From assembly GCF_018866325.1 (NCBI RefSeq), contig NZ_CP076457.1, positions 2,887,001-2,951,000 of the forward strand: a stretch of DNA of 64,000 nt, written 5' to 3'. Below the pieces are notes generated by a model, which was given only the letters and a program-made list of their open reading frames with translations, did not search any database and was not told where the DNA came from. This DNA is from Streptomyces sp. YPW6 (GTDB lineage Bacteria > Actinomycetota > Actinomycetes > Streptomycetales > Streptomycetaceae). Made by a program: the position numbers and the translations under genes. Positions 41,743 to 50,534 of the stretch are shown piece after piece; positions within the stretch are counted from its first letter, which is position 1; every line of letters starts with the position of its first letter.

Positions 41743-43104
41743 ATGGCCACGGCATACGGACCGGACACGCGGGACCGGGAGCACGAGGGTTCCGCCCCCG
41801 GCTTCGGGGTGAAGACCCGGACGAGGCATTTGCTCCCCGCGCCGCTGCGTGCGCCGCTGGAGGCCCGTGCCTGGAGCGAGCTCCTCTACGCCCTGCTGAG
41901 CTTCCCGCTCAGCACGGTGATGTTCGTGTTCGCGGTGACCATGACGTCGTTGAGCGCGGGCCTGATGGTCACCTTCATCGGGATACCGGTCCTCGCGGTC
42001 GGGCTCGCCGCGTGCCGGGGTTTCGGGACCCTGGAGCGGCACCGGGCTCGGGCGCTGCTGCGGGTGGACGTGGCGGATCCGGAGCGGGTGCGGGGGAAGA
42101 CGGGCGGCCCGATGTCCTGGATGGGGGCGGTCCTCAAGAGCGGGGCGTCCTGGCGGCACCTGCTGTACGCGCTGCTGCACTTCCCGTGGGCGACGTTCAC
42201 GTTCGTCGTCGCGATCTCGTTCTGGACGTACGGCCTGGCGGCACTGACGTACCCGCTGTGGTTCTGGCTCTTCCCGATGTTCGCCGGGCAGGACGGCATC
42301 CAGGTGTACGGGGACCGCACCCACGAGGAGTACCTGAACTCACCCGTCGAGCTGGCGGTGACCGGGGCGGTGGGCCTGCTGCTGGTGATGGCGGCACCCT
42401 GGGTCGTGCGGGGGCTGCTGACGGTGGACCGGCTGATGGTCACCGGTCTGCTGGGGCCGTCCCGGCTGGCCACCCGGGTCTCGGAGCTGGAGTCGGACCG
42501 GGGCGTGGTCGTCGACACCGCCGCCGCCGACCTGCGCCGCATCGAACGCGACCTGCACGACGGCGCCCAGGCCCGCCTCGTCGCCCTCGCGATGGATCTC
42601 GGCCTGGCGAAGGAGAAGCTCACCGACGACCCCGAGGCCGCCGCCCGCATGGTCGACGAAGCGCACGGAGAGGTGAAGGTGGCCCTCCAGGAGCTGCGCG
42701 ACCTGGCCCGCGGCATCCACCCCGCCGTCCTCACCGACCGAGGCCTGGACGCCGCGCTCTCCGCGATAGCCTCCCGCTGCGCCGTGCCCGTGACCGTCGA
42801 GGTGGACCTGGACTCACGTCCGGCGCAGGCGATCGAGGGGATCGCGTATTTCACCGTCTCGGAGCTGCTCCAGAACATCAGCAAGCACGCCCGCGCGACC
42901 CGGGCGACGGTCGACGTGTGGCGGGCGGGCGACCGGCTGATGCTCCAGGTCACGGACAACGGCCGGGGCGGGGCGTCGTCGGCCTCGGGCGGCGGACTGG
43001 CCGGGCTGGCGGAGCGGCTGGACGCCGTGGACGGAGTCCTGGTGGTCGACTCCCCGACCGGCGGCCCGACGACAGTCACAGCCGAGCTGCCCTGGCGGGG
43101 CTGA
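41743..43104 (+). CDS. DesK-type sensor histidine kinase 2
   Basis: A 453-residue membrane sensor kinase, paralogue of kinase 1. The start is ATG at 41743. The Sensor-type domain begins near residue 45 and is about 60 residues longer than in kinase 1, because of an extra extracytoplasmic loop (YPLWFWLFPMFAGQDG onward). His272 is the HisKA_3 phosphoacceptor in ERDLHDGAQ. The ATPase N-box ELLQNISKH and the DNGRGG G-box are intact. The ~300-bp catalytic core differs from kinase 1 by only a few scattered bases, while the sensors differ strongly. Confidence 0.9.
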   Translation: MATAYGPDTRDREHEGSAPGFGVKTRTRHLLPAPLRAPLEARAWSELLYALLSFPLSTVMFVFAVTMTSLSAGLMVTFIGIPVLAVGLAACRGFGTLERHRARALLRVDVADPERVRGKTGGPMSWMGAVLKSGASWRHLLYALLHFPWATFTFVVAISFWTYGLAALTYPLWFWLFPMFAGQDGIQVYGDRTHEEYLNSPVELAVTGAVGLLLVMAAPWVVRGLLTVDRLMVTGLLGPSRLATRVSELESDRGVVVDTAAADLRRIERDLHDGAQARLVALAMDLGLAKEKLTDDPEAAARMVDEAHGEVKVALQELRDLARGIHPAVLTDRGLDAALSAIASRCAVPVTVEVDLDSRPAQAIEGIAYFTVSELLQNISKHARATRATVDVWRAGDRLMLQVTDNGRGGASSASGGGLAGLAERLDAVDGVLVVDSPTGGPTTVTAELPWRG

Positions 43105-43588
43105 CCAGGCGGGCCGGCATGGCACGGCCGACGCGCGCGGAGCCGACGCGGATCGCTCTCGTCCCCCGGCATCGCTCTGCCCACCACCCTCGTCCCTGCC
43201 GTCGCCCTCGCCCTCCTCGCCCGCCTCGCCCTGCCCTGCCCATCGCCCTCGCACCCGCCCACGTCCCTGCCGTTGCCCTCATCCCGGCCTTCGCCGGCTC
43301 CCTGCCGGGGCTGCCCCCGCCTCCCCCACTGAGGTCGGCCCCACTTCCGTTGCTCGCCTGCCCCGCTCCCCATGCCCCTGCCGCTCCCTTTGCCCTGCCC
43401 TCTCCCCTGGCTTGACCTCCCCCTCCCTCTCTCCCTCCTCGGTCCGCGTGGGTTATCCACAGGTCCCCCATCCGAGACCGGGTCCTGGGATGCTGGGGCG
43501 GTCGGGGCGCGGCGCGCGGTGGGTCGGGCGTGGGGCGTGCGGGGTCGCGGGGAACGCGGCATATTCGAAAAGTGGGGGACTCGCAGTC
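43105..43588. other. C/T-rich spacer between kinase 2 and its response regulator
   Basis: This 484-base spacer is without a supportable gene. From about 43155 to 43440 the plus strand is a purine-poor, C/T-rich run of GCCCTC/CTGCCC-type microrepeats. A perfect E. coli-type DnaA box, TTATCCACA, lies at 43453-43461. The response regulator promoter is expected in the last ~120 bases; no clear hexamer pair was found. Confidence 0.55.
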
Positions 43589-44269
43589 GTGGAGAACGTG
43601 GAGAACAGGGTGCGCGTGGTCATCGCCGAGGATTCGGTCCTGCTTCGGGAGGGCCTCACCCGGCTGCTCACCGATCTCGGGCACGACGTGGTCGCGGGGG
43701 TCGGGGACGCGGAGGCGCTGCTCAAGACCGTGGCCGAGCTCGACGCCGAGCAAACGCTTCCGGATGTGGTGGTCGCCGACGTGCGGATGCCGCCGACGCA
43801 CACCGACGAGGGCGTACGCGCGGCGGTGCGGCTGCGGAAGGACTATCCGGGCATCGGAGTGCTGGTCCTCTCGCAGTACGTGGAGGAGCAGTACGCCACC
43901 GAGCTGCTGGCGGGCAGCAGCCGGGGAGTGGGGTATCTGCTGAAGGACCGGGTGGCCGAGGTCCGCGAGTTCGTGGACGCGGTCGTCCGGGTGGCGCAGG
44001 GCGGGACGGCGCTCGACCCGGAAGTGGTGGCGCAGCTGCTGGGCCGCAGCCGCAAGCAGGACGTGCTGGCGGGGCTGACTCCGCGCGAGCGGGAGGTCCT
44101 CGGTCTGATGGCCGAGGGCCGGACGAACTCCGCCATCGCGCGGCAGCTCGTGGTGAGTGACGGGGCGGTCGAGAAGCACGTCAGCAACATCTTTCTGAAG
44201 CTGGGGCTCTCCCCCAGCGAGGGCGACCACCGGCGCGTGCTCGCCGTGCTGACCTATCTGAATTCCTAG
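43589..44269 (+). CDS. LuxR-type (NarL family) response regulator
   Basis: A 226-residue response regulator. The chosen start is GTG at 43589, preceded by GGGGGA. The receiver domain (about residues 8-130) has the acidic pair in IAEDS, the phosphoacceptor Asp64 in VADVRM, and the conserved lysine in YLLKDR. A LuxR HTH (about residues 155-215) carries LTPREREVLGLMAEG and IARQLVVSDGAVEKHVSNIF. It is the only regulator next to the two DesK-type kinases and is the presumed partner of both. Its targets are unknown; the divergent nuo operon and korAB are neighbours. Confidence 0.93.
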   Translation: MENVENRVRVVIAEDSVLLREGLTRLLTDLGHDVVAGVGDAEALLKTVAELDAEQTLPDVVVADVRMPPTHTDEGVRAAVRLRKDYPGIGVLVLSQYVEEQYATELLAGSSRGVGYLLKDRVAEVREFVDAVVRVAQGGTALDPEVVAQLLGRSRKQDVLAGLTPREREVLGLMAEGRTNSAIARQLVVSDGAVEKHVSNIFLKLGLSPSEGDHRRVLAVLTYLNS

Positions 44270-44271
44270 CT

Positions 44272-44290
44272 ATCTGACACTCTGTCAGAT
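44272..44290. promoter_or_regulatory. Inverted repeat ATCTGACA-CTC-TGTCAGAT
   Basis: A perfect 8-bp inverted repeat with a 3-base centre lies 2 bases after the response regulator stop codon. The short spacer makes it a better protein-binding site than a stable hairpin terminator, but either role is possible. Confidence 0.45.
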
Positions 44291-44350
44291 GTCGAGTGTC
44301 CCCGGAGAAGCACTCGAGAACGGACCCAGGAAACGCACCCGAAGAAGCGC

Positions 44351-44382
44351 GGTGGCGCCTCGGGAAGCCCCGGGGCGCCACC
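44351..44382 (+). terminator. Terminator after the response regulator gene
   Basis: A 14-bp GC-rich stem (44351-44364 with 44369-44382, one wobble) has a 4-base loop. It lies about 80 bases beyond the stop codon. Confidence 0.65.
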
Positions 44383-44515
44383 CGGTCCGGGGTGTCCGGC
44401 GGGCGCCTGACGGGCACCTCTGACCACGGAGGACCTAGGGCGAATGGCCCAGGGAGGCAGGCGGCGACATCCCACGATCGGAGGTCGGCATAACGTGACA
44501 AGCCTTACTAAAAGG

Positions 44516-44544
44516 GTGTCTCAAAACAGCGTCCACCATATGAT
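44516..44544 (+). promoter_or_regulatory. Possible promoter of korAB
   Basis: The hexamer TATGAT (44539-44544) is a near-consensus -10. GTGTCT lies 17 bases upstream (44516-44521) and is a weak -35. The position suits korA, with a leader of about 90 bases. Confidence 0.35.
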
Positions 44545-44643
44545 CGGTCCCCGGAGGGCGACCTACGCGGACGTAGGGTGGCCTCCGGGATCCGCCGGCC
44601 GCCGGACGGTTCCGAACCGCCGCCCCAAGGGAGGTCCAGTTCA

Positions 44644-46600
44644 GTGACGAGCCAGGTCAGTAGCGCGGCAGAGAAGGCCGATGAGGCCAACGACGCCGTC
44701 GTCGGGGGCCAGCGAGCCCCCCTGTCAGGTACGACGGGAACCACGGGTGGCGGCGGGAAGGAAGTCCGCCGCCTGGACCGGGTGATCATCCGTTTCGCGG
44801 GCGACTCGGGTGACGGTATGCAGCTCACGGGCGACCGGTTCACCTCGGAGACCGCTTCCTTCGGCAACGATCTCTCCACCCTGCCGAACTTCCCCGCGGA
44901 GATCCGCGCCCCCGCCGGCACACTGCCGGGGGTCTCTTCCTTTCAGCTCCACTTTGCCGATCATGACATTCTGACCCCGGGCGACGCCCCGAACGTCCTG
45001 GTCGCGATGAATCCCGCCGCGTTGAAGGCGAACATCGACGACGTGCCGCGTGGCGCGGAAATCATTGTGAACACCGACGAGTTCACGAAGCGGCCGATGG
45101 CGAAGGTGGGGTATGCGAGCAGTCCGCTGGAGGACGGTTCGCTGGATGCCTACAACGTCCATCCGGTGCCGCTGACGACGTTGACCCTGGAGGCACTGAA
45201 GGAGTTCGGGCTCCCCCGCAAGGAGGCCGAGCGGTCGAAGAACATGTTCGCGCTCGGGCTGCTGTCGTGGATGTACCACCGGCCGACCGAGGGGACGGAG
45301 GCGTTCCTGCGGGCGAAGTTCGCGAAGAAACCGCAGATCGCCGAGGCGAATGTGGCGGCCTTCCGGGCCGGGTGGAATTTCGGCGAGACGACCGAGGACT
45401 TCGCGGTCTCCTACGAGGTCGAGCCGGCGTCGCAGGCCTTCCCGACCGGTACCTACCGCAACATCTCCGGGAACCTCGCTCTGTCCTACGGCCTGATCGC
45501 CGCCGGGCAGCTGGCGGATCTGCCGCTCTATCTGGGGTCGTATCCGATCACCCCGGCCTCGGACATCCTGCACGAGCTGTCCCGGCACAAGAACTTCGGT
45601 GTGCGGACGTTCCAGGCGGAGGACGAGATCGCCGGGATCGGGGCGGCGCTCGGAGCCGCGTTCGGCGGGGCGCTGGGCGTCACGACGACCTCCGGCCCCG
45701 GCGTGGCGCTGAAGTCGGAGACGATCGGGCTCGCGGTGTCTCTGGAGCTGCCGCTGCTGATCATCGACATCCAGCGCGGCGGTCCGTCGACCGGGCTGCC
45801 GACCAAGACCGAGCAGGCCGACCTGCTCCAGGCGATGTACGGCAGGAACGGAGAGGCTCCGGTTCCGGTCGTGGCCCCGCGGACCCCGGCGGACTGCTTC
45901 GACGCCGCGATCGACGCGGCCCGGATCGCCCTGACGTACCGGACCCCGGTCTTCCTGCTCTCCGACGGCTATCTGGCCAACGGCTCCGAGCCCTGGCGCA
46001 TCCCGGAGACGGACTCGCTGCCCGACCTCAAGACGCCGTTCGCCACCGGACCGAACCACACCCTGGCGGACGGCACCGAGGTCTTCTGGCCCTACAAGCG
46101 CGATCCCCGGACCCTGGCCCGCCCCTGGGCGGTTCCCGGGACGGCCGGCCTGGAGCACCGCATCGGCGGGATCGAGAAGCAGGACGGTACCGGCAACATC
46201 TCCTACGACCCCGCGAACCACGACTTCATGGTCCGCACGCGCCAGGCCAAGGTCGACGGCATCGAGGTTCCCGACGTGGAGGTCGACGACCCGGCCGGGG
46301 CGGCGACGCTGGTGCTCGGCTGGGGGTCGACGTACGGTCCGATCACTGCCGCCGTACGGCGCCTGCGCGCCGCGGGGGCGCCCATCGCCCAGGCCCACCT
46401 CCGCCATCTGAACCCCTTCCCGAAGAATCTCGGCGAGGTGCTGAAGCGCTACGACAAGGTCGTCGTGCCGGAGATGAACCTCGGCCAGCTCGCGATGCTG
46501 CTGCGGGCGAAGTACCTGGTCGACGCCCACAGCTACAACCAGGTCAACGGAATGCCGTTCAAGGCCGAGCAGCTCGCCACGGCTCTCAAGGAGGCCATCG

Positions 46601-46608
<8 letters not shown>
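44644..46608 (+). CDS. korA: 2-oxoacid:ferredoxin oxidoreductase subunit alpha (fused gamma-alpha)
   Basis: Alpha subunit of a 2-oxoacid (probably 2-oxoglutarate):ferredoxin oxidoreductase, 654 residues. The start is GTG at 44644, with GGGAGG 9 bases upstream. The N-terminal gamma-type domain (about 45-215, VIIRFAGDSGDGMQLTGDRF) is fused to the alpha domain (about 250 on), containing YPITPASDILHELS, the GPGVALKSETIG segment and GGPSTGLPTKTEQ. The first ~40 residues are a low-complexity linker. It overlaps korB by 8 bases. It oxidises a 2-oxoacid to acyl-CoA and CO2, reducing ferredoxin in the cytosol. Confidence 0.93.
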
Positions 46609-47674
<1,066 letters not shown>

Positions 47675-47728
47675 GCCGGAGCCGGCACCGTACGCACACC
47701 GGCACCGGCCCACCGGCCCAGCACCCGA

Positions 47729-47763
47729 GCCCGGCCCCGATCCGCGAAGGATCAGGGCCGGGC
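47729..47763. terminator. Bidirectional terminator between korB and the HxlR gene
   Basis: The stem 47729-47743 pairs with 47749-47763 (15 bp, one mismatch) around a 5-base loop. The stop codon of the minus-strand HxlR gene lies inside the hairpin. Confidence 0.8.
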
Positions 47764-48237
47764 CTCGTCGTATGCCCCACGGGCCGCCTGCACCGCGTCC
47801 ACCTGGCGTTCCGTCCAGCGGGCGAGAGCGGACACCCGCTCGGCGGCCTCGCTCCCGAGCGGGGTGAGCGAGTAGTCCACCCGCGGCGGGATCACCGGCT
47901 TCGCGTCCCGGTGGACGAAACCGTCACGCTCCAGCGTCTGAAGGGTCTGGGCCAGCATCTTCTCGCTGACGCCACCGACCTCGCGGCGCAGTTCGCTGAA
48001 GCGGTACGAGCGCTCCAGCAGCGCCGTCAGAACGAGCACGCCCCAGCGGCTCGTCACATGCTCCAGGATCAGCCGGGACGGGCACAGGGGCTGCTTGCCG
48101 CCGCCGGGCCCCGTCACCGCGCCGACCGCGCGCGTCCCGGGCACCTCGCCCGCCCCATCCACCCGACTCACCTCATCCACCCGACTCACCTCATGCGCCG
48201 GACTCGCCTCACGTGCTGCACGCACCTTACTTACCAT
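47752..48237 (-). CDS. HxlR-family transcriptional regulator 1
   Basis: A winged-helix HxlR regulator of 161 residues. The chosen start is ATG at 48235-48237; a GTG one codon earlier is equally possible. The HxlR domain spans about residues 48-140: LCPSRLILEHVTSRWGVLVL, RFSELRREVGGVSEKMLAQTL, and VDYSLTPLG. The first ~45 residues are a low-complexity extension with a repeated VSRVDEV unit. It diverges from an NAD(P)H:quinone-type reductase gene, like the ytfH/ytfG pair of E. coli, and probably represses it. Confidence 0.88.
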   Translation of the reverse strand: MVSKVRAAREASPAHEVSRVDEVSRVDGAGEVPGTRAVGAVTGPGGGKQPLCPSRLILEHVTSRWGVLVLTALLERSYRFSELRREVGGVSEKMLAQTLQTLERDGFVHRDAKPVIPPRVDYSLTPLGSEAAERVSALARWTERQVDAVQAARGAYDEARP

Positions 48238-48243
48238 CACGCC

Positions 48244-48268
48244 AGTACCTTACTTCAAAGTGGGTACT
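48244..48268. promoter_or_regulatory. Candidate HxlR operator in the divergent promoter
   Basis: AGTACC (48244-48249) and GGTACT (48263-48268) form a perfect inverted repeat with a 13-base spacer. Nearby, ACCTTACTT occurs twice (48224-48232 and 48247-48255), a 23-base spacing. The location between the HxlR gene and its target suits an operator. Confidence 0.5.
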
Positions 48269-48345
48269 TTCTCTTGGTTAGCGCTTCCCCTAGGGTGGTG
48301 AACGAAGCACAGAGACGCACCATCTGATCGAAATCGGAGCCCCCC

Positions 48346-49206
48346 ATGAGCATCGTTGTCACCGGAGCCACTGGCGCACTCGGCCGCCTCGTCGTCGACG
48401 CCCTGCTGACCACGGTCCCGGCCGGCGAGGTCGTCGCGGTCGTGCGCGACAAGAAGAAGGCCGCCGACCTGGCCGCCCGGGGCGTGGAGCTGCGCATCGC
48501 GGACTACAGCGCCCCCGAGACCCTCGCCGGAGCCTTCCGGCCCGGCGACCGGGTGCTGCTGATCTCCGGGAGCGAGGTGGGCCGACGGGTGGCGCAGCAC
48601 GCCGCCGTGATCGACGCGGCCAAGGCCGCCGACGTCGCCCAGCTCGCGTACACCGGCATCCTCGGCGGACCCGACGCGGACTTCACGCTGGCCGACGAGC
48701 ACAAGGTAACCGAGCAGCTGATCCTCGACTCCGGGCTGCCGTACACCTTCCTGCGCAACGGCTGGTACACGGAGAACTACACCGCCAACCTGGCCCCGGT
48801 CCTGGAGCACCACGCGGTCGTCGCCAACGCGGGCGAGGGGCGCATCGCCTCCGCCACCCGGGCCGACTACGCCGCCGCGGCGGCCGCCGTGCTGACCGGC
48901 GACGGGCACCTGAACACCGCCTACGAGCTGAGCGGCGACACCGCCTGGTCCCTCGCCGAGTACGCCGCGGTGATCTCCGGACTGACCGGCGAGACCATCA
49001 CGTACAACAACGTCCCCACCGCCACCCACCAGGAGATCCTGGTCGGCGCGGGGCTGCCGGAGGGCTTCGCGGCGATCCTCGTCGACGTGGACGAGGCGAT
49101 CGAGCGCGGCAGGCTCGCGGGGACGAGCGGCGACCTCGCGCGGCTCATCGGCCGCCCGACGACGCCTCTCGCCGAGACCGTGCGCGCCGCCCTGCCCGCC
49201 GCCTGA
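48346..49206 (+). CDS. NAD(P)H:quinone oxidoreductase-like protein (QOR2/NmrA type)
   Basis: A 286-residue atypical short-chain dehydrogenase resembling QOR2 (YtfG). It starts ATG at 48346 with GGAG upstream. The Rossmann motif VTGATGALGRLV is at residues 4-15. The family segments YTGILGGPDADF, SGLPYTFLRNGWYTENYT and YELSGD follow. In E. coli QOR2 reduces quinones with NADPH. The divergent HxlR gene suggests induction by electrophiles or quinones. Confidence 0.88.
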   Translation: MSIVVTGATGALGRLVVDALLTTVPAGEVVAVVRDKKKAADLAARGVELRIADYSAPETLAGAFRPGDRVLLISGSEVGRRVAQHAAVIDAAKAADVAQLAYTGILGGPDADFTLADEHKVTEQLILDSGLPYTFLRNGWYTENYTANLAPVLEHHAVVANAGEGRIASATRADYAAAAAAVLTGDGHLNTAYELSGDTAWSLAEYAAVISGLTGETITYNNVPTATHQEILVGAGLPEGFAAILVDVDEAIERGRLAGTSGDLARLIGRPTTPLAETVRAALPAA

Positions 49207-49343
49207 GCCACGACGCGCTCCCTCGCGGCGCCGCGCAGCGTCACGGCCTCGCGGCCCGGCCCACCCGCGGCCTCGCGCCCGGACCGCCTCACGGCCTGAC
49301 CACCTCACAGCCTGAGGGACCCACGGCCTCGCCCCGGCAGCAC

Positions 49344-49376
49344 TGTCATGAGTGTTTCCGTGAAACGGCTATGACA
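49344..49376. promoter_or_regulatory. 33-bp interrupted palindrome upstream of the RarD gene
   Basis: TGTCAT (49344-49349) pairs with ATGACA (49371-49376), and GTTTC (49354-49358) pairs with GAAAC (49362-49366). Both pairs share the same centre at 49360. It lies 77 bases upstream of the permease start codon and may be an operator. Confidence 0.5.
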
Positions 49377-49452
49377 CGGAGCCCTTCCGGCGCTACCTTC
49401 AAGCCGTCGGCCGGATACGGTCGGCGCGCGCGGGCGGGCCGGGAGGGCACAC

Positions 49453-50469
49453 GTGGAGGGCAAGAACGAGCAGCGGGCGGGTCTGCTGTACGGCATCGGG
49501 GCGTACGGGATGTGGGGCCTGGTCCCGCTGTTCTGGCCGCTGCTCGAACCGTCCGGGGCGATCGAGATCCTCGCCCACAGGATGGTCTGGTCGCTGGGCG
49601 TCGTCGCCGTCGCGCTCCTGGCCGTACGCCGCTGGGCCTGGATCGGCGAGCTGGTCCGCGACCGGCGCAGGCTGGGCCTGGTGTCGGTGGCGGCGGCGAC
49701 GATCTCCGTCAACTGGGGCCTGTACATCTGGGCCGTGAACAACGGGCGCGTCGTCGAGGCGTCGCTCGGCTACTTCATCAATCCGCTGGTCACCATCGCC
49801 CTGGGCGTCCTGCTGCTGGGCGAACGGCTGCGGCCCGCCCAGTGGGTCGCGGTGGCCACCAGCGTGGCCGCCGTCCTCGTCCTCGCGATCGGGTACGGCA
49901 AGCCGCCCTGGGTCTCACTGGTGCTGGCGTTCTCCTTCGCCACGTACGGCCTGGTGAAGAAGAAGGTGAACATGGGCGGCCTGGAGTCCCTGGCCGCCGA
50001 GACAGCCGTGCTCTTCGTACCCGCGCTCGGCTTCCTGTTCTGGCTGGCCGCCACCGGCGCGTCGACGTTCACGGCCGGGGGCGCGGGGCACGGGCTGCTG
50101 CTCGCCGCGACGGGCATCGTCACCGCGCTCCCGCTGATCTGCTTCGGCGCGGCGGCGATCCGGGTGCCGCTGTCCACGCTGGGGCTCCTCCAGTACCTGG
50201 CCCCGGTCTTCCAGTTCGGTCTCGGCGTCCTCTACTTCCACGAGGCGATGCCGCCCGAGCGGTGGGCCGGGTTCGCCCTCGTCTGGCTCGCCCTGTCGCT
50301 GCTGACCTGGGACGCGCTGCACACCGCGCGGCGCAACCGGGCCCTGGCGGCACAGCTGCTCGCGACGGCGGCCGCCGCCCCGGCGACCGCGGCCCCGGAC
50401 CCCGCACCGGCCGCGCGGGATCGCACGCCGACCGCGACCCCGGACCCCGCACAACAAAATATTACCTAG
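49453..50469 (+). CDS. rarD: RarD-type EamA family permease
   Basis: A drug/metabolite transporter superfamily protein of 338 residues with ten hydrophobic helices in two EamA halves. The start is GTG at 49453, with GGGAGGG 6 bases upstream. RarD signatures are visible: GLLYGIGAYGMWGLVPLFWPLL, AHRMVWSLG, and VNWGLYIWAVNNGRVVEASLGYF. E. coli RarD is linked to chloramphenicol sensitivity, but the substrate is unknown. The C-terminal ~45 residues are Pro/Ala/Thr-rich and cytoplasmic. Confidence 0.9.
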   Translation: MEGKNEQRAGLLYGIGAYGMWGLVPLFWPLLEPSGAIEILAHRMVWSLGVVAVALLAVRRWAWIGELVRDRRRLGLVSVAAATISVNWGLYIWAVNNGRVVEASLGYFINPLVTIALGVLLLGERLRPAQWVAVATSVAAVLVLAIGYGKPPWVSLVLAFSFATYGLVKKKVNMGGLESLAAETAVLFVPALGFLFWLAATGASTFTAGGAGHGLLLAATGIVTALPLICFGAAAIRVPLSTLGLLQYLAPVFQFGLGVLYFHEAMPPERWAGFALVWLALSLLTWDALHTARRNRALAAQLLATAAAAPATAAPDPAPAARDRTPTATPDPAQQNIT

Positions 50470-50534
50470 TTGCTTTTCTTACCTGGTTACGCTTCCCTGG
50501 TCGACAGGCGACCGAAGCGTGACCGAAGGAAGGC

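Larger units (their letters stand above)
44270..44643. other. Spacer between the response regulator and korA
   Basis: This 374-base spacer has three elements in order: an inverted repeat right after the stop codon (44272-44290), a GC-rich terminator (44351-44382), and an AT-richer segment with the probable korA promoter (44516-44544). No gene is visible. Confidence 0.6.

Noticed and set aside
43453..43461. Origin of replication at the DnaA box
   Set aside because: A single box, with no dnaA-dnaN neighbourhood or cluster of boxes. Streptomyces oriC lies elsewhere with many boxes.
48346..50469. Biosynthetic gene cluster around the FAD monooxygenase, RarD permease and reductase
   Set aside because: No synthase, ligase, or tailoring set. 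These genes look like independent, common accessory genes.
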